A DNA stretch of 64,000 nt, taken from Lepidodermella squamata. Its lineage: Eukaryota > Gastrotricha. Position 1 is the first letter of the stretch, and every line of letters begins with the position of its first letter. The DNA is taken from the NCBI GenBank assembly GCA_047495785.1, contig JBLDXI010000007.1, forward strand, positions 806,001 through 870,000, in the 5' to 3' direction. This document shows positions 41,714 through 53,170 of this stretch, in pieces. The notes under the pieces are model-generated. The model saw only the letters and a program-made list of their open reading frames with translations, did not search any database and was not told where the DNA came from. The translations under genes were made by a program, and so were the position numbers.

Positions 41714-43943
41714 TTAGGATTTTTCGCCGCTTTCTCCGCTTTTCAATGCGCGCTGATTGAAGGCTAAGCGCTCGAAAAAACAAACGGCTCCAATAGATCG
41801 CCGCATGGCTCGGAAAACATTTTCGCCCACCCGTTCAGGGCTGAACTCGCTCGCATCAGCGCCACTTTTCAGCAGAAATTCGACTCGAGCCTCGGGCATT
41901 CGCGCCAGCAATGCACACCCAAGTGCATTCTGGCCATTGTTGCTCTTACGATTGACATCCGCTCCCTTTTTAACGAGATACTTAACAGCGTCAAGTGTTT
42001 CATTCTCCGACGCATGCATCAACAGTGTCTTTCCCTTCTTATCAGCGAAATTCACGTCCATACCGGCTTTGATGAACAATTCGATAATGCCTTTTGTTAC
42101 GCTCTTCGAAGCCATACAGCTGAGAAGAACGTTTTCGCCATTGAATTCGTCAAAGAAATTAGCGCCGTTTTGCAGGCAGAGGTCTACTGCAAAAGTAAGG
42201 CCAGTGTTGACGGCACAGTGAAGAGCCTCGGATCCAATAAAAGCACCTCTTTCGATGAATTCGCGCAGCATAACGCTTGGAGCAAATGAAGTAATAGCGT
42301 GACACAGTATGGAATCGGCGAATGAATCATTCGACCGATTAACCATGCCAGGTTCAGCATTTAAAATAGCCTTCAAGGTCTCCAGCCTAGCATCTTTATC
42401 ATCAGCATTCCAGTAGTCCAGTACAGTGTTTTTTAGTCGTCGACCCTGAATCATAAAACAAGATTATATACAAAAATTGAGTGTTATCCATTTAAGATAA
42501 AAATCTACAAATTCTCGAGAGATTTCTGATTTTAAATGGGTGTGCCAAGTGGGACACCATAAACTTAGGGTTCCAGCTTTCAATTCGATATTACAGCATC
42601 ATATTTGCCCAAAATATGGGTTTCTAGCCTCAAGGTTTCCCAGAATCTCAATTTGTTGGATTCATGCCTAACCGATAAATCCCATTATTATGCACTCTAT
42701 CGGCAGTCCTACGAGTTCCTTTAGCCTACGGAGCCGATATCGATTCGAATTTTCGATTTCACAAATCAATGATTTTCCCAATATCGGCAGCCTAGAAACA
42801 TCAACAAAAGAAAAAGCCCAAACCGTAAAGAATCGTGCTCTAGAACACTCAAATTCAATGCTGGAACCTCAATTTTATTTATGCACATTTTAGATCCGTT
42901 TTATACCGATAAGAATGTTTAGCCTTTTGCATAAATTTGATTATCATTATAATCATAAAATTAATGAACTAACCATCTGAAGAAATCTCGCCAAGCTGGG
43001 CATGGCAAAACGAAAATAACGCAAATTACACGGAGACGACGGGGCGATGTAAGCTACTGCTTCAGGATAGTCGTCGATAACCCAATATTCCTGTTCAGAG
43101 GGCTTCGAAGAAAACTAGATGAAAAAAAACTTCATTAGCCTATCGTCAAAATCGAAATAAGCAGACATTTGATTTGAGCGAAGCAAGCAATTTCAAGTCG
43201 CGATCGTAAAATCCAAGTTCGCACTGTTCGAAACCGACCAGTAAGGGAGGCTTTAAAATATCAAAAACCTGAGCAACAAATTGCTATTAGAATAATAAAA
43301 ACGAAAAAAAACAGATCACTGACCTCTTGAAATCGATTCGGTATTATAATCAGCCAATAAGCTGGCCAAAACCGCCCGTAACCAACACAACAAGGCTCAG
43401 GAAAGGGCAATTTTTCCTTCGGTAAATCGCACCAAAATGTATGCGCGCCTTTCAAATATGTTTCCATATTAATTATCTGGCCATCTTTCAACACCACTTC
43501 AACTTTGTTCACGGCTAGGAAGTCAGCGTAGCATTTCAGGTGGAAAATTCGGCTATCCTTGAGCGCCGGCTGGAGGATACTAAGAGAATCCGACAATCGC
43601 CGAGTTTTTTCTACTCCAAATTCTTTGGCGATTAAACGCTCCCAAAAGTAGTTGCTCGAGAGGAAAGCTTGCCAGCTGAATTAGAGAATGCAGTCAAGAA
43701 TCATCCAAGCGGAAAATGCCGTGCAACATACCGCTTACAGACGACGTTGCACATCAAGAAAATTTCTTTATTACGAAGAAGAAGAAAGATGTTAGCAGCG
43801 ATTTCGGGTGGCAGAGCTTCGATAAAATCGGACGGTTCACTTTCAAGCTTAGGCAGCTTCACAGCAATATCATTGAGTAGGAAAGTTCTGGTTGGATCCG
43901 TCGCTCCTCGCTTTAACATTGGTACTAGTTTCCACTGAGACAT
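41714..43943 (-). CDS. F-box/ankyrin protein, array member 6
   Basis: F-box exon 43943-43732 (long leader, then LPPEIAANIFLLLRNKEIF), W-x-x-F exon about 43677-43324 (NYFWERLIAKEFGVEKTRRL, YWLIIIPNRFQ), about 43268-43160 (DILKPPLLVGFEQCELGFYD), about 43115-42975 (DYPEAVAYIAP, FAMPSLARFL), ankyrin exon about 42446-41714 (KKGKTLLMHASENETLDAV, NGQNALGCALLARMPEARVE). The last intron is about 530 bases and carries dispersed repeat copy B. Its ankyrin exon is very similar to that of member 2 (GKTLLMHASENETLDAVKYL against RKTLLMYAAENQTLDIMKYL). Confidence 0.8.
42537..42915. repeat. Dispersed repeat, copy B (about 380 bp)
   Basis: Colinear with 9745-10170; see that entry for shared blocks. It sits in the last intron of array member 6. 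A third relic with the phrase GGGCTGGCCAAGTTC is near 45320-45460 in the member 7 intron. Confidence 0.7.
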
Positions 43944-44450
43944 ATTTTAACGCAATTTTTAAATGGAGGGCTAATAAAAAATAACGGTAATGAACAATAC
44001 ATAATTTAAGGAAGGAATTAAAGTGAAAAATTACACAAATTTGCAATTTTTACATTTTGCAGTTACGCTATTCGCTGTAAAACTTAAAATTTTGACCAAA
44101 AACCCCTCGAATAATTTCCAGATTTTTCGAGTTCGGAAAATTAATAGCCTAGAATAATAGGCTATATCGATAAAATACGGCAATGAGCATAATTTTACCG
44201 ATCTTTCTCGCTGGCTTATTGAAGCTCAAAATTTTCTGCCTTTTTGAAGGCGGATCGTCACTCAAATCCATAAAAAAAATGCCTAAAAATATATTGAACG
44301 TAGGTTCAATCTAAAGATGGCACAATTTCCTTTATTTTATACAAAAATCAGGTAAATCATCTGAAGTAATGAAAATTTGTTGGTTGAAAGGTTCAATATC
44401 ACAATTTTTAAATGTAACAGAGATGAAAACTGAATTCGTAAGAATATATG

Positions 44451-47400
44451 TCATTTGCGCAAGGACGAAACATGTTCAAAGATGTAAGTAATTTCTTGCC
44501 TGGTTTTACTGCTCATAAAACTTTTTTTAAGAACCTGGATAACCGTTAGGCGCTTGCTGTTTTTGATATTCGGATCAGCCCCATATTCCATCAGTAATCG
44601 AACCGCACTAGGTAGGCTCCGCTTGACCATGTAATGTAAAGGCCGCATCGTCACTGAATCTATCGTGATAGGAACATTAACATCAACGCCACTGTCCAGT
44701 AAAGCTTTTATTCGAAGCTCAGGATTCGAGCATTCGAGAGCTTGCTCCATAACACCTTCGCCATTCTTGTTTTTGAGGCCCAAATCCGCTCCCTTTGCAA
44801 TCAAAAACCGAACAGTCTCAATGGACTGATGCCTCAGGGCCAGCATAAGAAGGCTATTGCCCTCATTATCGATGTGATTTTTATCAAACCCAGCCGAGAA
44901 AAATGCTTCAAGGCACTGTTTCGAAACCTGGGCGTTCTTCAAATTATCGACAACGATGCTTTCTTCGGTTTTGTAGGTACAGTGAATATCGACACCTCGA
45001 GTAATGAAAAGTTTAACAGCATGTGTGTTGTTTCGGCTCAGAGCGCAGTGTAAAGCCCCGGGTCCAATCGCACAGCCGTTGTTCATCAGGGCGATAAGTA
45101 TCGGATTTTTGGCATCGTGCAAAATCGCGTATTCAAGCATCGAATCTTTGAAAAAGAAGTCACCAGGTGGGTTGATGAAAGACCGCTCCTTCTTGATGAC
45201 TTTTTGCAATTCAGGTAGCTTGAATCGACCAAGGTAGGACTGTTTGCCTGCTTCAATTCCTTGACATAATTTCCGACGCTAAAAAAAGAAAATTGCAATC
45301 TATCTTCAGTGTGAAACTGATGGGGCTGGCCAAGTTCAAACCCTCAATTTGAGACTTTATCGGTAAAATTTGCCAAAATTGGGGTTTCAACTTCATCGTA
45401 CTCCCTAAAATTTCAAAATTTTGATTATCAAACTGGATCGTGTCCCATAAGTACCGCAAAAATCGTGGATTCCCCCGTAGGTTCGATTTGTAAAAAAATC
45501 AGTCAAATTTCGCATAAAAAGTTTCAAAACGTTAAAATAGAAGGGTTTTACAAAATAATTGGCGAAGCAGTTGGGCTGGATCACCGATAACCTAGCAAAA
45601 CGGGTTTTCAGTAATTCTACTTTTACAGCAAATAATTCGTCAAATCTTTAATACTGTTGCAATTCTATTCAAAGACTGCCAATTTCTTCGATCGAGTTGA
45701 TGGTTTCCATTTTCTACATCTACTGGTTGGTCGCGGTCAAGCCGCTGATGACCAGGGCCACGGAGGAGGTCGAAGTGGCCCTTCTCAGACGAAAATTTAG
45801 AAGCATTGTGCTGTTTTCCCGCCGCGCAAAAACACCCCGAAGATTGTTTTTACCTGCAACCCTTGTCGAATCCTCGCAGCGAAGTTTGGTTTGCAAGAAG
45901 GCGCTTGGCGAACATAGCATTCGTAAAATGGTGAGCGAAATGATGTCAGAAAATGGATTTGAAGGCAAATTCATAAACCACTCGCTTCACGCTACTGCGG
46001 CCACTCGATTGTGCGAAGCTGGATTGAATGATGAAGAGATAAAGAAAGTCACGGGACATCGCTCCAAAGCTGTTCAGCAATACAAACGGGCTGTGCCACA
46101 GAAAATGGCCGCTTCATCGCATGGGATTTCGTCGGTTTCCGGAGAAACTTAAATGAAAGCCCTCATCTGAAAGATGGCATCCGTTATATGATTTTCGGAT
46201 GATAACACATGACTATAATTAAGATTTCACACTAAGACGACACTATGTTCCCGTTTTTTAGTCCTCAGATCTAGCGTTCATACATTATTTCTTACAGGTC
46301 ATTGAACACTCAACATGAATCTTTGCAAGAATTGCCTCAACTTCAATCGAACGAATCAGATCCGAATGGGTTTTGGATCGAGGAGCGACTACTCCACAAC
46401 CATGATCTTGCCATTCTCAACGATCTAACTGGCTGGGCCAATGATAGGATTATCGATGCTTTTCAGGGTCTTGCAAAAGTTGCCTTAAATCCGGTTGACG
46501 GGTTGCAGACTCCCCTGGTGGCCTACACTGAAATGGGCTTCGATGCGGCAGAAACGCAGGATGCTAAAATCCACCACGAGGGGCAACATTGGTTCACCTC
46601 CTCTACGTTGCATCACTATGAAGCCTATCATGTAACCTTATTACAGCTTTGGGACTCGTGACGCTGCAAAACAGGTCTGGGATTGCTACGAAAAAATGCG
46701 GCTTAACAACCAACTTGACGTGCTGATAATGCCGTCAGATCTCCAGAAAAACGGAAACGATTGCGGATTCTACGCAATGGCCAACCTCGCCGAAATTATG
46801 AGCGGCTGTGATCCCGCAAGTGTCACATTCATCTGCGACAGGATGCGTCAACATGTCATCACGTGTTTCGCAAAAATGCAGCTTGAACGGTTTCCAAGTG
46901 TCCCCCGTAACGGCCGGCGCGCAGCACCGAAACTTGTAACATTATCTTGTGAATATAATAACTAATCCCTAAACATTCTGTGATATCGAAAAGATAAGCG
47001 TAGACACATGGGTAAACCCATGTAGCCAATGAGGTTGGCCATTATGTTTACGGTGCTAAATGTCGCATTTAGGCGCTAAAATTAAAAAAAAATGACTTCG
47101 AACTCATCCGGCCAAGCTACCCCGCTTGGTCAAAATCGTTTCTACCTCCACAGAACCGAACGTGGTTTGTGGAGGTTTGATGGAGAATTCAACGGGCACT
47201 TTTATGGTACACACAAGTTATAGCTGAAAAGTCGAAGATTTTCGAGAAACTGTTTTTCCGGCTAAGTTACCCCACACCACGGTAATTAAGATTTCACACT
47301 AAGATTTCACGTATCGATTTAACGAATCAGTTATTTCTTTAAAACAGAAGTCTGAGAATCCCATAAAAGGGTCATATTTATAGTATATTGCCTGCTTGGT

Positions 47401-49092
47401 AATTTTAGTCAGCGGGCGGATTTTTCGTCAGCCGGCCTCAGGCTCGAGAAGATTTGTTGGACTGGCTTCGTCGGTTTTACGCCAATGTGGTTAATCAAGC
47501 TGGTGGGCTATTTTCCGAGAAGAGTCTATTGGCTATTCGTGCTGGTATCCAGCGCTATTTGACTGGTCCTGATGTTCACCGTGATATTGACATTGTTAAT
47601 GACAAGTTTTTTCTTCCTGCTAATCGAATTTTGATGGCCCGTTGCCAGCAAGAACGAGGGCCGGTTAGTAGGTAAAATCCGCCCCAGGTGTATAATAGGT
47701 TTAAAATAATTTTAGCAATCAAGAAATGAGTGTAATTTGCCATGGAAAAAATCCGGGTACGGCGAAACACTCATATTAAATCCGCCGGTCTGACTTAATC
47801 CGCGAACAATGATGAACACAGTAGTCGTCTAATTTTAAGACTCAGACGTTAAATACTACAAGTGGGTAATAATTCTGCATAACTAAGGGCGCAAATTAGC
47901 CACGCGACAGAAAAATTCGATATCTCCAAGGTTATTGAGGATAATTAATATTGGATTTTTCGAAGACGACGTTTCGGCACAAGCGGGTGCCATCATCAGG
48001 TCATCATCAGGTCATCATCAGGTCAGACGACAAAAGAGTTCGTCTGTACGCGCTAATCTTTTTACTTCAACTATCGAAAAACAAGTTAACTATCATTAAT
48101 ATTGGAAACCTCAATTTTAGGGGTGCAAATATTCGACCCAAAATAAATTTCATACCGAGAGCAGAACAGACGACAAACTTGGAAACACGACTCTAAGGTA
48201 CGCCAAATCGACAGGTTGAACGGGGAAGATGAATCTGGCTCCGGAAAAGTGGGTATCGTTGAACCAAACGTACGGACTCTGGCCTGCTCTATAATCGTCT
48301 TCCTTTGGAAAATGAAAAGGCAGCGTAAAATAAAACTAAAAAATCACAATTTCTCACGTCGTAACAAAGTTGCAGCAACCCTAGGTATTCCCAATTCGGC
48401 GCCAAGTAACACAGATGACACGGCTTGCACTCGAGAATTATTTCAGGGTTCAAAAAATCGAAAGCCTAGAAAAAACTAGTAATTATTCAACGATTTTCGA
48501 TACAAATTAACCAACCGCTTGGCATCTTTCCGGGATTCTGAGCATCCACCAAACATCTCCGCCAAAATATTTACCCGTCCTGAAGCAGTGATGCCCACTT
48601 TCACCGGACAAAAAATGCGGAGCCTTGTCGAAAACAAAGCGGAGAAAATCACTGACCGATTCAAAATCAGCGCCACTATTGCTAATTTGCAAGAACTCGT
48701 CGGTGTGATGCGGACTGAACATTTTCAGCTCTTTCAAACTCGAGTAAAAAGATTCCAGAGCTCCTTCAACGCTAAGAAACTGTCGCGCCTTTTCATTGCC
48801 AAATTCGAGCATAATCAATCGTTCCAAGAAATAGGAACCAGTCAGATATTTATGCCAGCTGGAATAAAAATTAATAAATTAATAAATTTTTCGAAAAATA
48901 ATTGAATTACCGTTTTGATACTAAACAGCAAATCTGGAAAATTTCTTTGTTCCTCAGACACAGGAAAATTTCGGCCGCGACTTCAGGTGGAAAGGCAGAC
49001 AAAGGGTCGACCCCTTCACTGGGTTCAACGGATTCGACGCGTTTTCGCTTGACTGATTCCTGCTTAGCAGGCCTGCCACGCTTTCGAGGCAT
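44451..49092 (-). CDS. F-box/ankyrin protein, array member 7, split by a 2.9 kb intron insertion
   Basis: F-box exon 49092-48911 (FPPEVAAEIFLCLRNKEIF), W-x-x-F exon about 48858-48510 (YFLERLIMLEFGNEKARQFL, WWMLRIPERCQA), third exon 48465-48358 (AFDFLNPEIILECKPCHLCY), fourth about 48315-48156 (EDDYRAGQ, GARFIFPVQP, VVFPSLSSVLLS), ankyrin exon 45278-44451 (acceptor ttttag|CGTCGG; EGNSLLMLALRHQSIETV, MRPLHYMVKRSLPSAVRLLM). All five exons are present, with usable splice sites. The last intron (48155-45279) is 2877 bases because of an inserted recombinase/protease element. If splicing copes with it, the gene may still work. Confidence 0.72.
45697..46152 (+). pseudogene. Tyrosine recombinase catalytic domain (Crypton/DUF3504-like), degraded
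   Basis: 151-residue frame whose second half reads GEHSIRKMVSEMM, then NHSLHATAATRLCEAGLNDE, then KKVTGHRSKAVQQYKR. This is the box II region of tyrosine recombinases of the type found in Crypton-like elements and DUF3504 proteins: H-x-x-R, G-H-R/K and the catalytic Tyr. The H-x-x-R arginine is His here (HSLH), while the GH motif and the Tyr remain. Upstream there is no first catalytic Arg block in frame. I read this as the C-terminal piece of an inactive element, inside the member 7 intron. Confidence 0.75.
46302..46965 (+). pseudogene. C48 (Ulp1-like) cysteine protease remnant, frameshifted
   Basis: Frame 46302-46661 contains ERLLHNHDLAILND, GLQTPLVAY, IHHEGQHWFTSSTLHHYE, with the catalytic His in HW. 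A frame change near 46655-46660 leads into 46696-46965 with LIMPSDLQKNGNDCGFYAMA, where Gln and Cys are the other C48 catalytic residues. Both halves align as one protease: the phrase LQLWDS is followed, one frame over, by RDAAKQVWDCYEKM. C48 proteases of this type are carried by several transposon groups. The shift makes an intact enzyme unlikely. Confidence 0.72.
47420..47675 (+). pseudogene. Tyrosine recombinase core-binding (N-terminal) domain fragment
   Basis: Frame reading EDLLDWLRRFYANVVNQAGG, then SLLAIRAGIQRYLTGPDVHR, then DIDIVNDKFFLPANRIL. Spacing and residues match the N-terminal part of DUF3504/Crypton-type recombinases (FY...G..Y...SL..IR.GL.RYL...D....F..AN). It is downstream of the catalytic piece although it encodes the part that should come first. 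A possible acceptor (attttag) precedes it and a donor (AG|gtaaaat) follows at about 47673. Confidence 0.68.
47964..48058 (-). ncRNA. Hammerhead-ribozyme-like motif with a triplicated core repeat
   Basis: Read on the minus strand: GCGTA, then a hairpin with 7-bp stem CAGACGA/TCGTCTG (48046-48024), then three near-identical ACCTGATGATG units, then stem II GGCAC...GTGCC (47991-47976), then GAAACGTCGTC. This is the order for a hammerhead: a GTA triplet before stem I, CTGATGA, stem II, GAAA, and a very short stem III (A:U, C:G, G:C, U:G). The two extra CTGATGA units would disturb the three-way junction, so self-cleavage is uncertain. Such motifs are known in Penelope-like retroelements and their derivatives. 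Confidence 0.5.
48095..48145. repeat. Dispersed repeat tail fragment
   Basis: CCTCAATTTTAGGGGTGCAA (about 48108-48127) is shared exactly with 22859-22878. It lies between the hammerhead-like motif and the fourth exon of member 7. Confidence 0.55.
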
Positions 49093-49160
49093 TTTTTCAA
49101 TTTCATTAAATTCCTAAAAAAATACAAAAAATATTTGCAGATGATTGACTTTATAATCTG

Positions 49161-51261
49161 TTAGGCAAAAGTTGCAAGCATTGTTTTCAGGGTATCCCCT
49201 TCATACAGCAGCTTAGCCAGTTGCATAGGAGTGCGATTTGTCGAATCTTTGGCATTGCGATCAGCGCCGTACTTCAACAACAAGCGGACAGAATCCACAC
49301 GACCCTTAGTCACCATGAAATGCAGCGGGAAACCCGGAAAATCGGTCAATTTCACATTCGGATCAGCGCCGCTTTGAAGCAGAAATTCGATTCTTTTCTC
49401 CGGCGGACGGTGAATAAATGAGTATTGTAAAGCCGTAGCCCCGCTTTTACTCTTGCGATTAACATCGGCACCAATTATGACAAGACAACGAACGGTATCG
49501 ATCGGCTGGGAGGCAGCGGCGATCATCAGCAGAGTTTCGCCACTCTCATTTGCGAAATTCACGTTTAAATCGTGTCTAATAAACTCCGGTACTATCTGCT
49601 TTGCAACGCGGCCCTTTCGCATGCAATTCATTAAAATGATTTCGCCATTTTCAGCCTGGGCGTAGACGTTGGCACCAAGCTCGAGGAAGAGTTTAACAGC
49701 GGCATGATTATGATGGACAATAACGTAATCTAGAATAGAATTGGAAAAGTGTGCCCCTCTATTTAGGAACTCAGCCAAAACTTCCTTTTTCCCAAGATAT
49801 AACGCATAGCTAAACATTGAGCCATTAAACACATCATTTGGTTGATTGATCAGGGCTGGTTCAGCATCCAGCAACGATCGCAACTCAGCCATCTGAGCAG
49901 GTGTGATGCCGCCGCGAAAAGACTCCAAAAGCGTCTCGCAATTTCTACGCTGATAGCAAGAGAAAAAAATAAAAAATAAAAAATAAAAATTTCATTTCAG
50001 AAATTAAAAAGGGTCCTCCTTTTAGCGGAACCAAATTTACGATGAGCGGAACCTAATTTTGTAGTTTTCTATTGGCCTGAAATCGCTTTTCGGATATTTC
50101 TTTCTGGTCAAGATTGGCAACAATAATTCTAGAAAAATCACCAGTAAGTTCAGCGCATCATTTTCTATAAGGCAGAGTGTTTAATTCAGAATTCATGATT
50201 CGCCTAAAATTCGTAGAATTATTCAAAAAATGACTCCTGGCATATTTCGACTTTGGTTCCGCCAAAATCAAATTCGGTTCCGCTCCCGTAAATTTGGTTC
50301 CGCAACAGTAAATTTGGTTCCGGTAAAACCAAGATATTCCGATAAAAAATAATAAAAAAATGCTCTTACGATTTTCAGCAGCTTAGATAGACTCGGCATT
50401 ACAATTCTGACATTGCGAAAGTAACAAAGCTCACTCGGGCATAGGAAGCGCAGATTTGTAGGGTAGTTAACGAGATGATAATAATCGGCTGCAATAGTTT
50501 GCAGCTCAGCCTGAAAATCAACAAGCATAACCGCAAAATTAATCCAATAATTTATTTCATACCTCTGATGAAGAAACACGACGAGAATTTTCGAAATTTG
50601 AGTCGTACAAGGAAAATAACACATTGTTCTCAGTTTCAACTAGTAACACGGGTTTTAGAACGTTGAATGCCTTAATGTAATAAAAATTAAGACAACAATA
50701 TTTAGTAAAATCAAATCCTACCTGGCTGCAACTTTCGGGGAATCTCAATAGCCAGCAGGTCACCGCGAAGGGTCCGTATTCGAGAAGCGCCGAGTGGCTC
50801 GAGTTGAGAAAAAATTCTGGCTTCCTAGTTTTAGCTGTAGCCTCGAATTCGGCCATGCAATCATGCTCGGTTTTGTCGGATTTATCGATAAATTCACTTT
50901 TTTTATTGCGATCGTCGCGGAATATTGGGTCAATTTTCAGAGCAGTTTTGAATGAACTCAACGCGCCGGGTAAACTCAAAAATTGCCGGGCTTTATCCGC
51001 ACCGAATTCGCGCTCTATCAAGCATTCCCAGAAGTAATCGCCCGATATAAAATCGTGCCATCTTCGAAAAATCATTCATTTAATACGAAAATAGCTTAGA
51101 AAATGAGCTTACAGCTTGGAGACAACATTCAAACAGCAGAAGACTTCGCGATTTCGGATGAGAAGAAACACTTTGGTTGTTATTTCAGGTGGTAATGCAG
51201 CCACCGGGTCGATTTCATCCGCCTTAAAACGCTTTGACGATGGGCCGATAAAAATATCCAT
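49161..51261 (-). CDS. F-box/ankyrin protein, array member 8
   Basis: F-box exon 51261-51113 (LPPEITTKVFLLIRNREVF), W-x-x-F exon about 51061-50723 (YFWECLIEREFGADKARQFL, CWLLRFPESCSQ), about 50671-50562 (AFNVLKPVLLV, LFSLYDSNF), about 50512-50370 (NYPTNLRFLCP, IVMPSLSKLL), ankyrin exon about 49950-49161 (ESGETLLMIAAASQPIDTV, RTPMQLAKLL). The last intron is about 420 bases and carries an inverted-repeat insertion with GCGGAACCAAATTTA ends. The Met at 51261 gives a leader of only about 12 residues, as in member 2. Confidence 0.78.
50025..50322. mobile_element. MITE-like insertion with GGTTCCGC ends in the member 8 intron
   Basis: Left end GCGGAACCAAATTTA (50025-50039) is matched in reverse by TAAATTTGGTTCCG at 50289-50302 and again at 50309-50322. 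A second internal pair (GAGCGGAACC / GGTTCCGCTC) lies further in. The repeated ends give a foldback layout. No clear target duplication and no coding region. Confidence 0.55.
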
Positions 51262-51349
51262 ACATCAAAACTCTACAAAAATTTAAATTCGTAGAAAAAT
51301 GGGTAAATATAAGTCGAATGAAGTACGAAATACAGGAGAAATGAAAAAG

Positions 51350-53170
51350 TTATTTCGATGCGAAATTTTCCAAAATACCGATGATTCCAAGGTCTGGTTT
51401 CTCTTTGAACTCAATCTTGGCCAACTGCAGCGGAGTTAGGCGTTTGCTATTTTTCGCCTCCTTATCAGCCCCGTTTTCCAGCAGCATTCGAACAGCATCA
51501 GGCCTGGCCCGTTCAACCATTCGATGCAATGGCCTCATTTTTACGGAGTTCCGAACTATTTCCACATTAACGTCAATACCATGGTCGATCAACGCCTTGA
51601 GACGAGGTTCAGGGTGAATATATTCAAGAGCGAGATCCAACACAGTTTCGCCGTGTTTATTCCGCCGATTCATATCAGCCCCTTTGGCGAGGAAATACTT
51701 GACAGAATCGATGATTTGATACTTGGCAGAAATCATTAACAAAGTATTGCCGTCGTTATCCGTGCAATTCACGTCGAGGCCGTGTTCAAGGAAAGTGTCG
51801 AAAATGACCTTCGAAATCGTGTGGGTTACCCGCATGCCTTCAGCGAGCACATTTTCGCCGAGATACGTCGACTTAACATCAGCCCCGTGATCGATAAACA
51901 TTTTAACGGCGGTTTTGTGGTTTTTGCGAACAGCCAAATGAAGAGGGCCAGGCCCAGCGCCGTTTCTGATAAATTCGGCCAAAACGTATTTCGGTAATTC
52001 GAGAGAAATCGCCTCGCTAAAAACGGATCCGTAGAAGAACAAATCGTTTGGCTGGTAGATGAAGGACGGCTCTTCGCTCAAGATTGATCGAATTTGCTTG
52101 AGTTGATCAGATTTTTTGATATTTCCACCCTTGTTTTCGCAAGCAGCTATTAAATCTCGGCGCTAAAATGGTAAGATTTGAAAATTCAATATAAATAATT
52201 ATTAATTAATACATAAATCAGCATATCGACATAGCTTGGGAAAAGCACCCGAAAATACTTCAGCTTTCCAGTCGAATTCGAGCAGATAAATCTCAAACCA
52301 GGCGGATAATTGTCAATCACGAAAAATTCTGAATCCCATTCCTGAAATTAACTGTATTTTTATACATTTTTATTAATTTCACACTGGACTCAAAATTAGC
52401 ATTTTATAAATTAATTTAAAAATTTTCAAACCAACCCGGGGTATGTTTACGCTTGCGATACATTTGTATTTAGAGTCCATCAGAAAAACTTTGCATTGGC
52501 TAGATTTGACCAAAATAGTAGGCTGGAACGCATCAAAGGCCTGAAAAGTAAGGCTGAAACACAAATTTCCACTTGAAAGACTTCTAAAACCTGTTCGCAA
52601 GACGTTGGAATCCTCGCCAGCCAATAATTCGCGTCGAACATCTGACTTATTGCGCATCTGCGATTCTCATTTCCAGCCATGTAATGCGGCAATTTGTTAC
52701 AAGCCAACTGAATTAAATTTTTCACGGAATCCGGTTCAACGTATAGCCCTTTAAATTCTTCAAGCCTGTCGAATTGATCTGTCACGCAAGGGCTGAACAT
52801 TTGGTGGGTTGTCAAAGACTGGTAAAGCGATTGCGCTGAGCCTCCTGATGTCAAAAACTGTTGCACATGATCGCGGCTGAACTCGACCATCAAGAGTCGC
52901 TCGAGAAAATAATCGCTCGTTAAATATCTGTGCCATCTGAAAAAATAAACCGGAGATATTTGTCCAACTCGAATAAAGTTGGATATACCGTTTGGATACA
53001 AGGCACAAATTGAGAAATATCTCCTTGCTGCGAAAGCATACGAATATTTCCGCCGCAATTTCGGGCGAGAAAACAGATAAAGGATCGACCGATTGATAGC
53101 GCGATCGCTTGGCTGACTGCTCTTCAACAAGATTTGAGGAGCGTCGGCGTTTTCCAGATAAAGTTTTCAT
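51350..53170 (-). CDS. F-box/ankyrin protein, array member 9
   Basis: F-box exon 53170-52990 (basic leader KTLSGKRRRSSN, then FSPEIAAEIFVCFRSKEIF), W-x-x-F exon about 52937-52595 (YFLERLLMVEFSRDHVQQFL, YWLARIPTSCEQ), about 52542-52410 (AFDAFQPTILVKSSQCKVFL), about 52343-52215 (NYPPGLRFICS, VLFPSYVDML), ankyrin exon about 52164-51350 (NDGNTLLMISAKYQIIDSV, HGETVLDLALEYIHPEPRLK, MRPLHRMVERARPDAVRMLL). Close to member 7 in both the F-box leader and the ankyrin exon, which suggests one arose from the other. Confidence 0.8.

Noticed and set aside
48000-48025. CRISPR-like short direct repeats (tcatcatcagg units)
   Set aside because: Three adjoining units without spacers in a eukaryotic intron; explained as an expanded hammerhead core.
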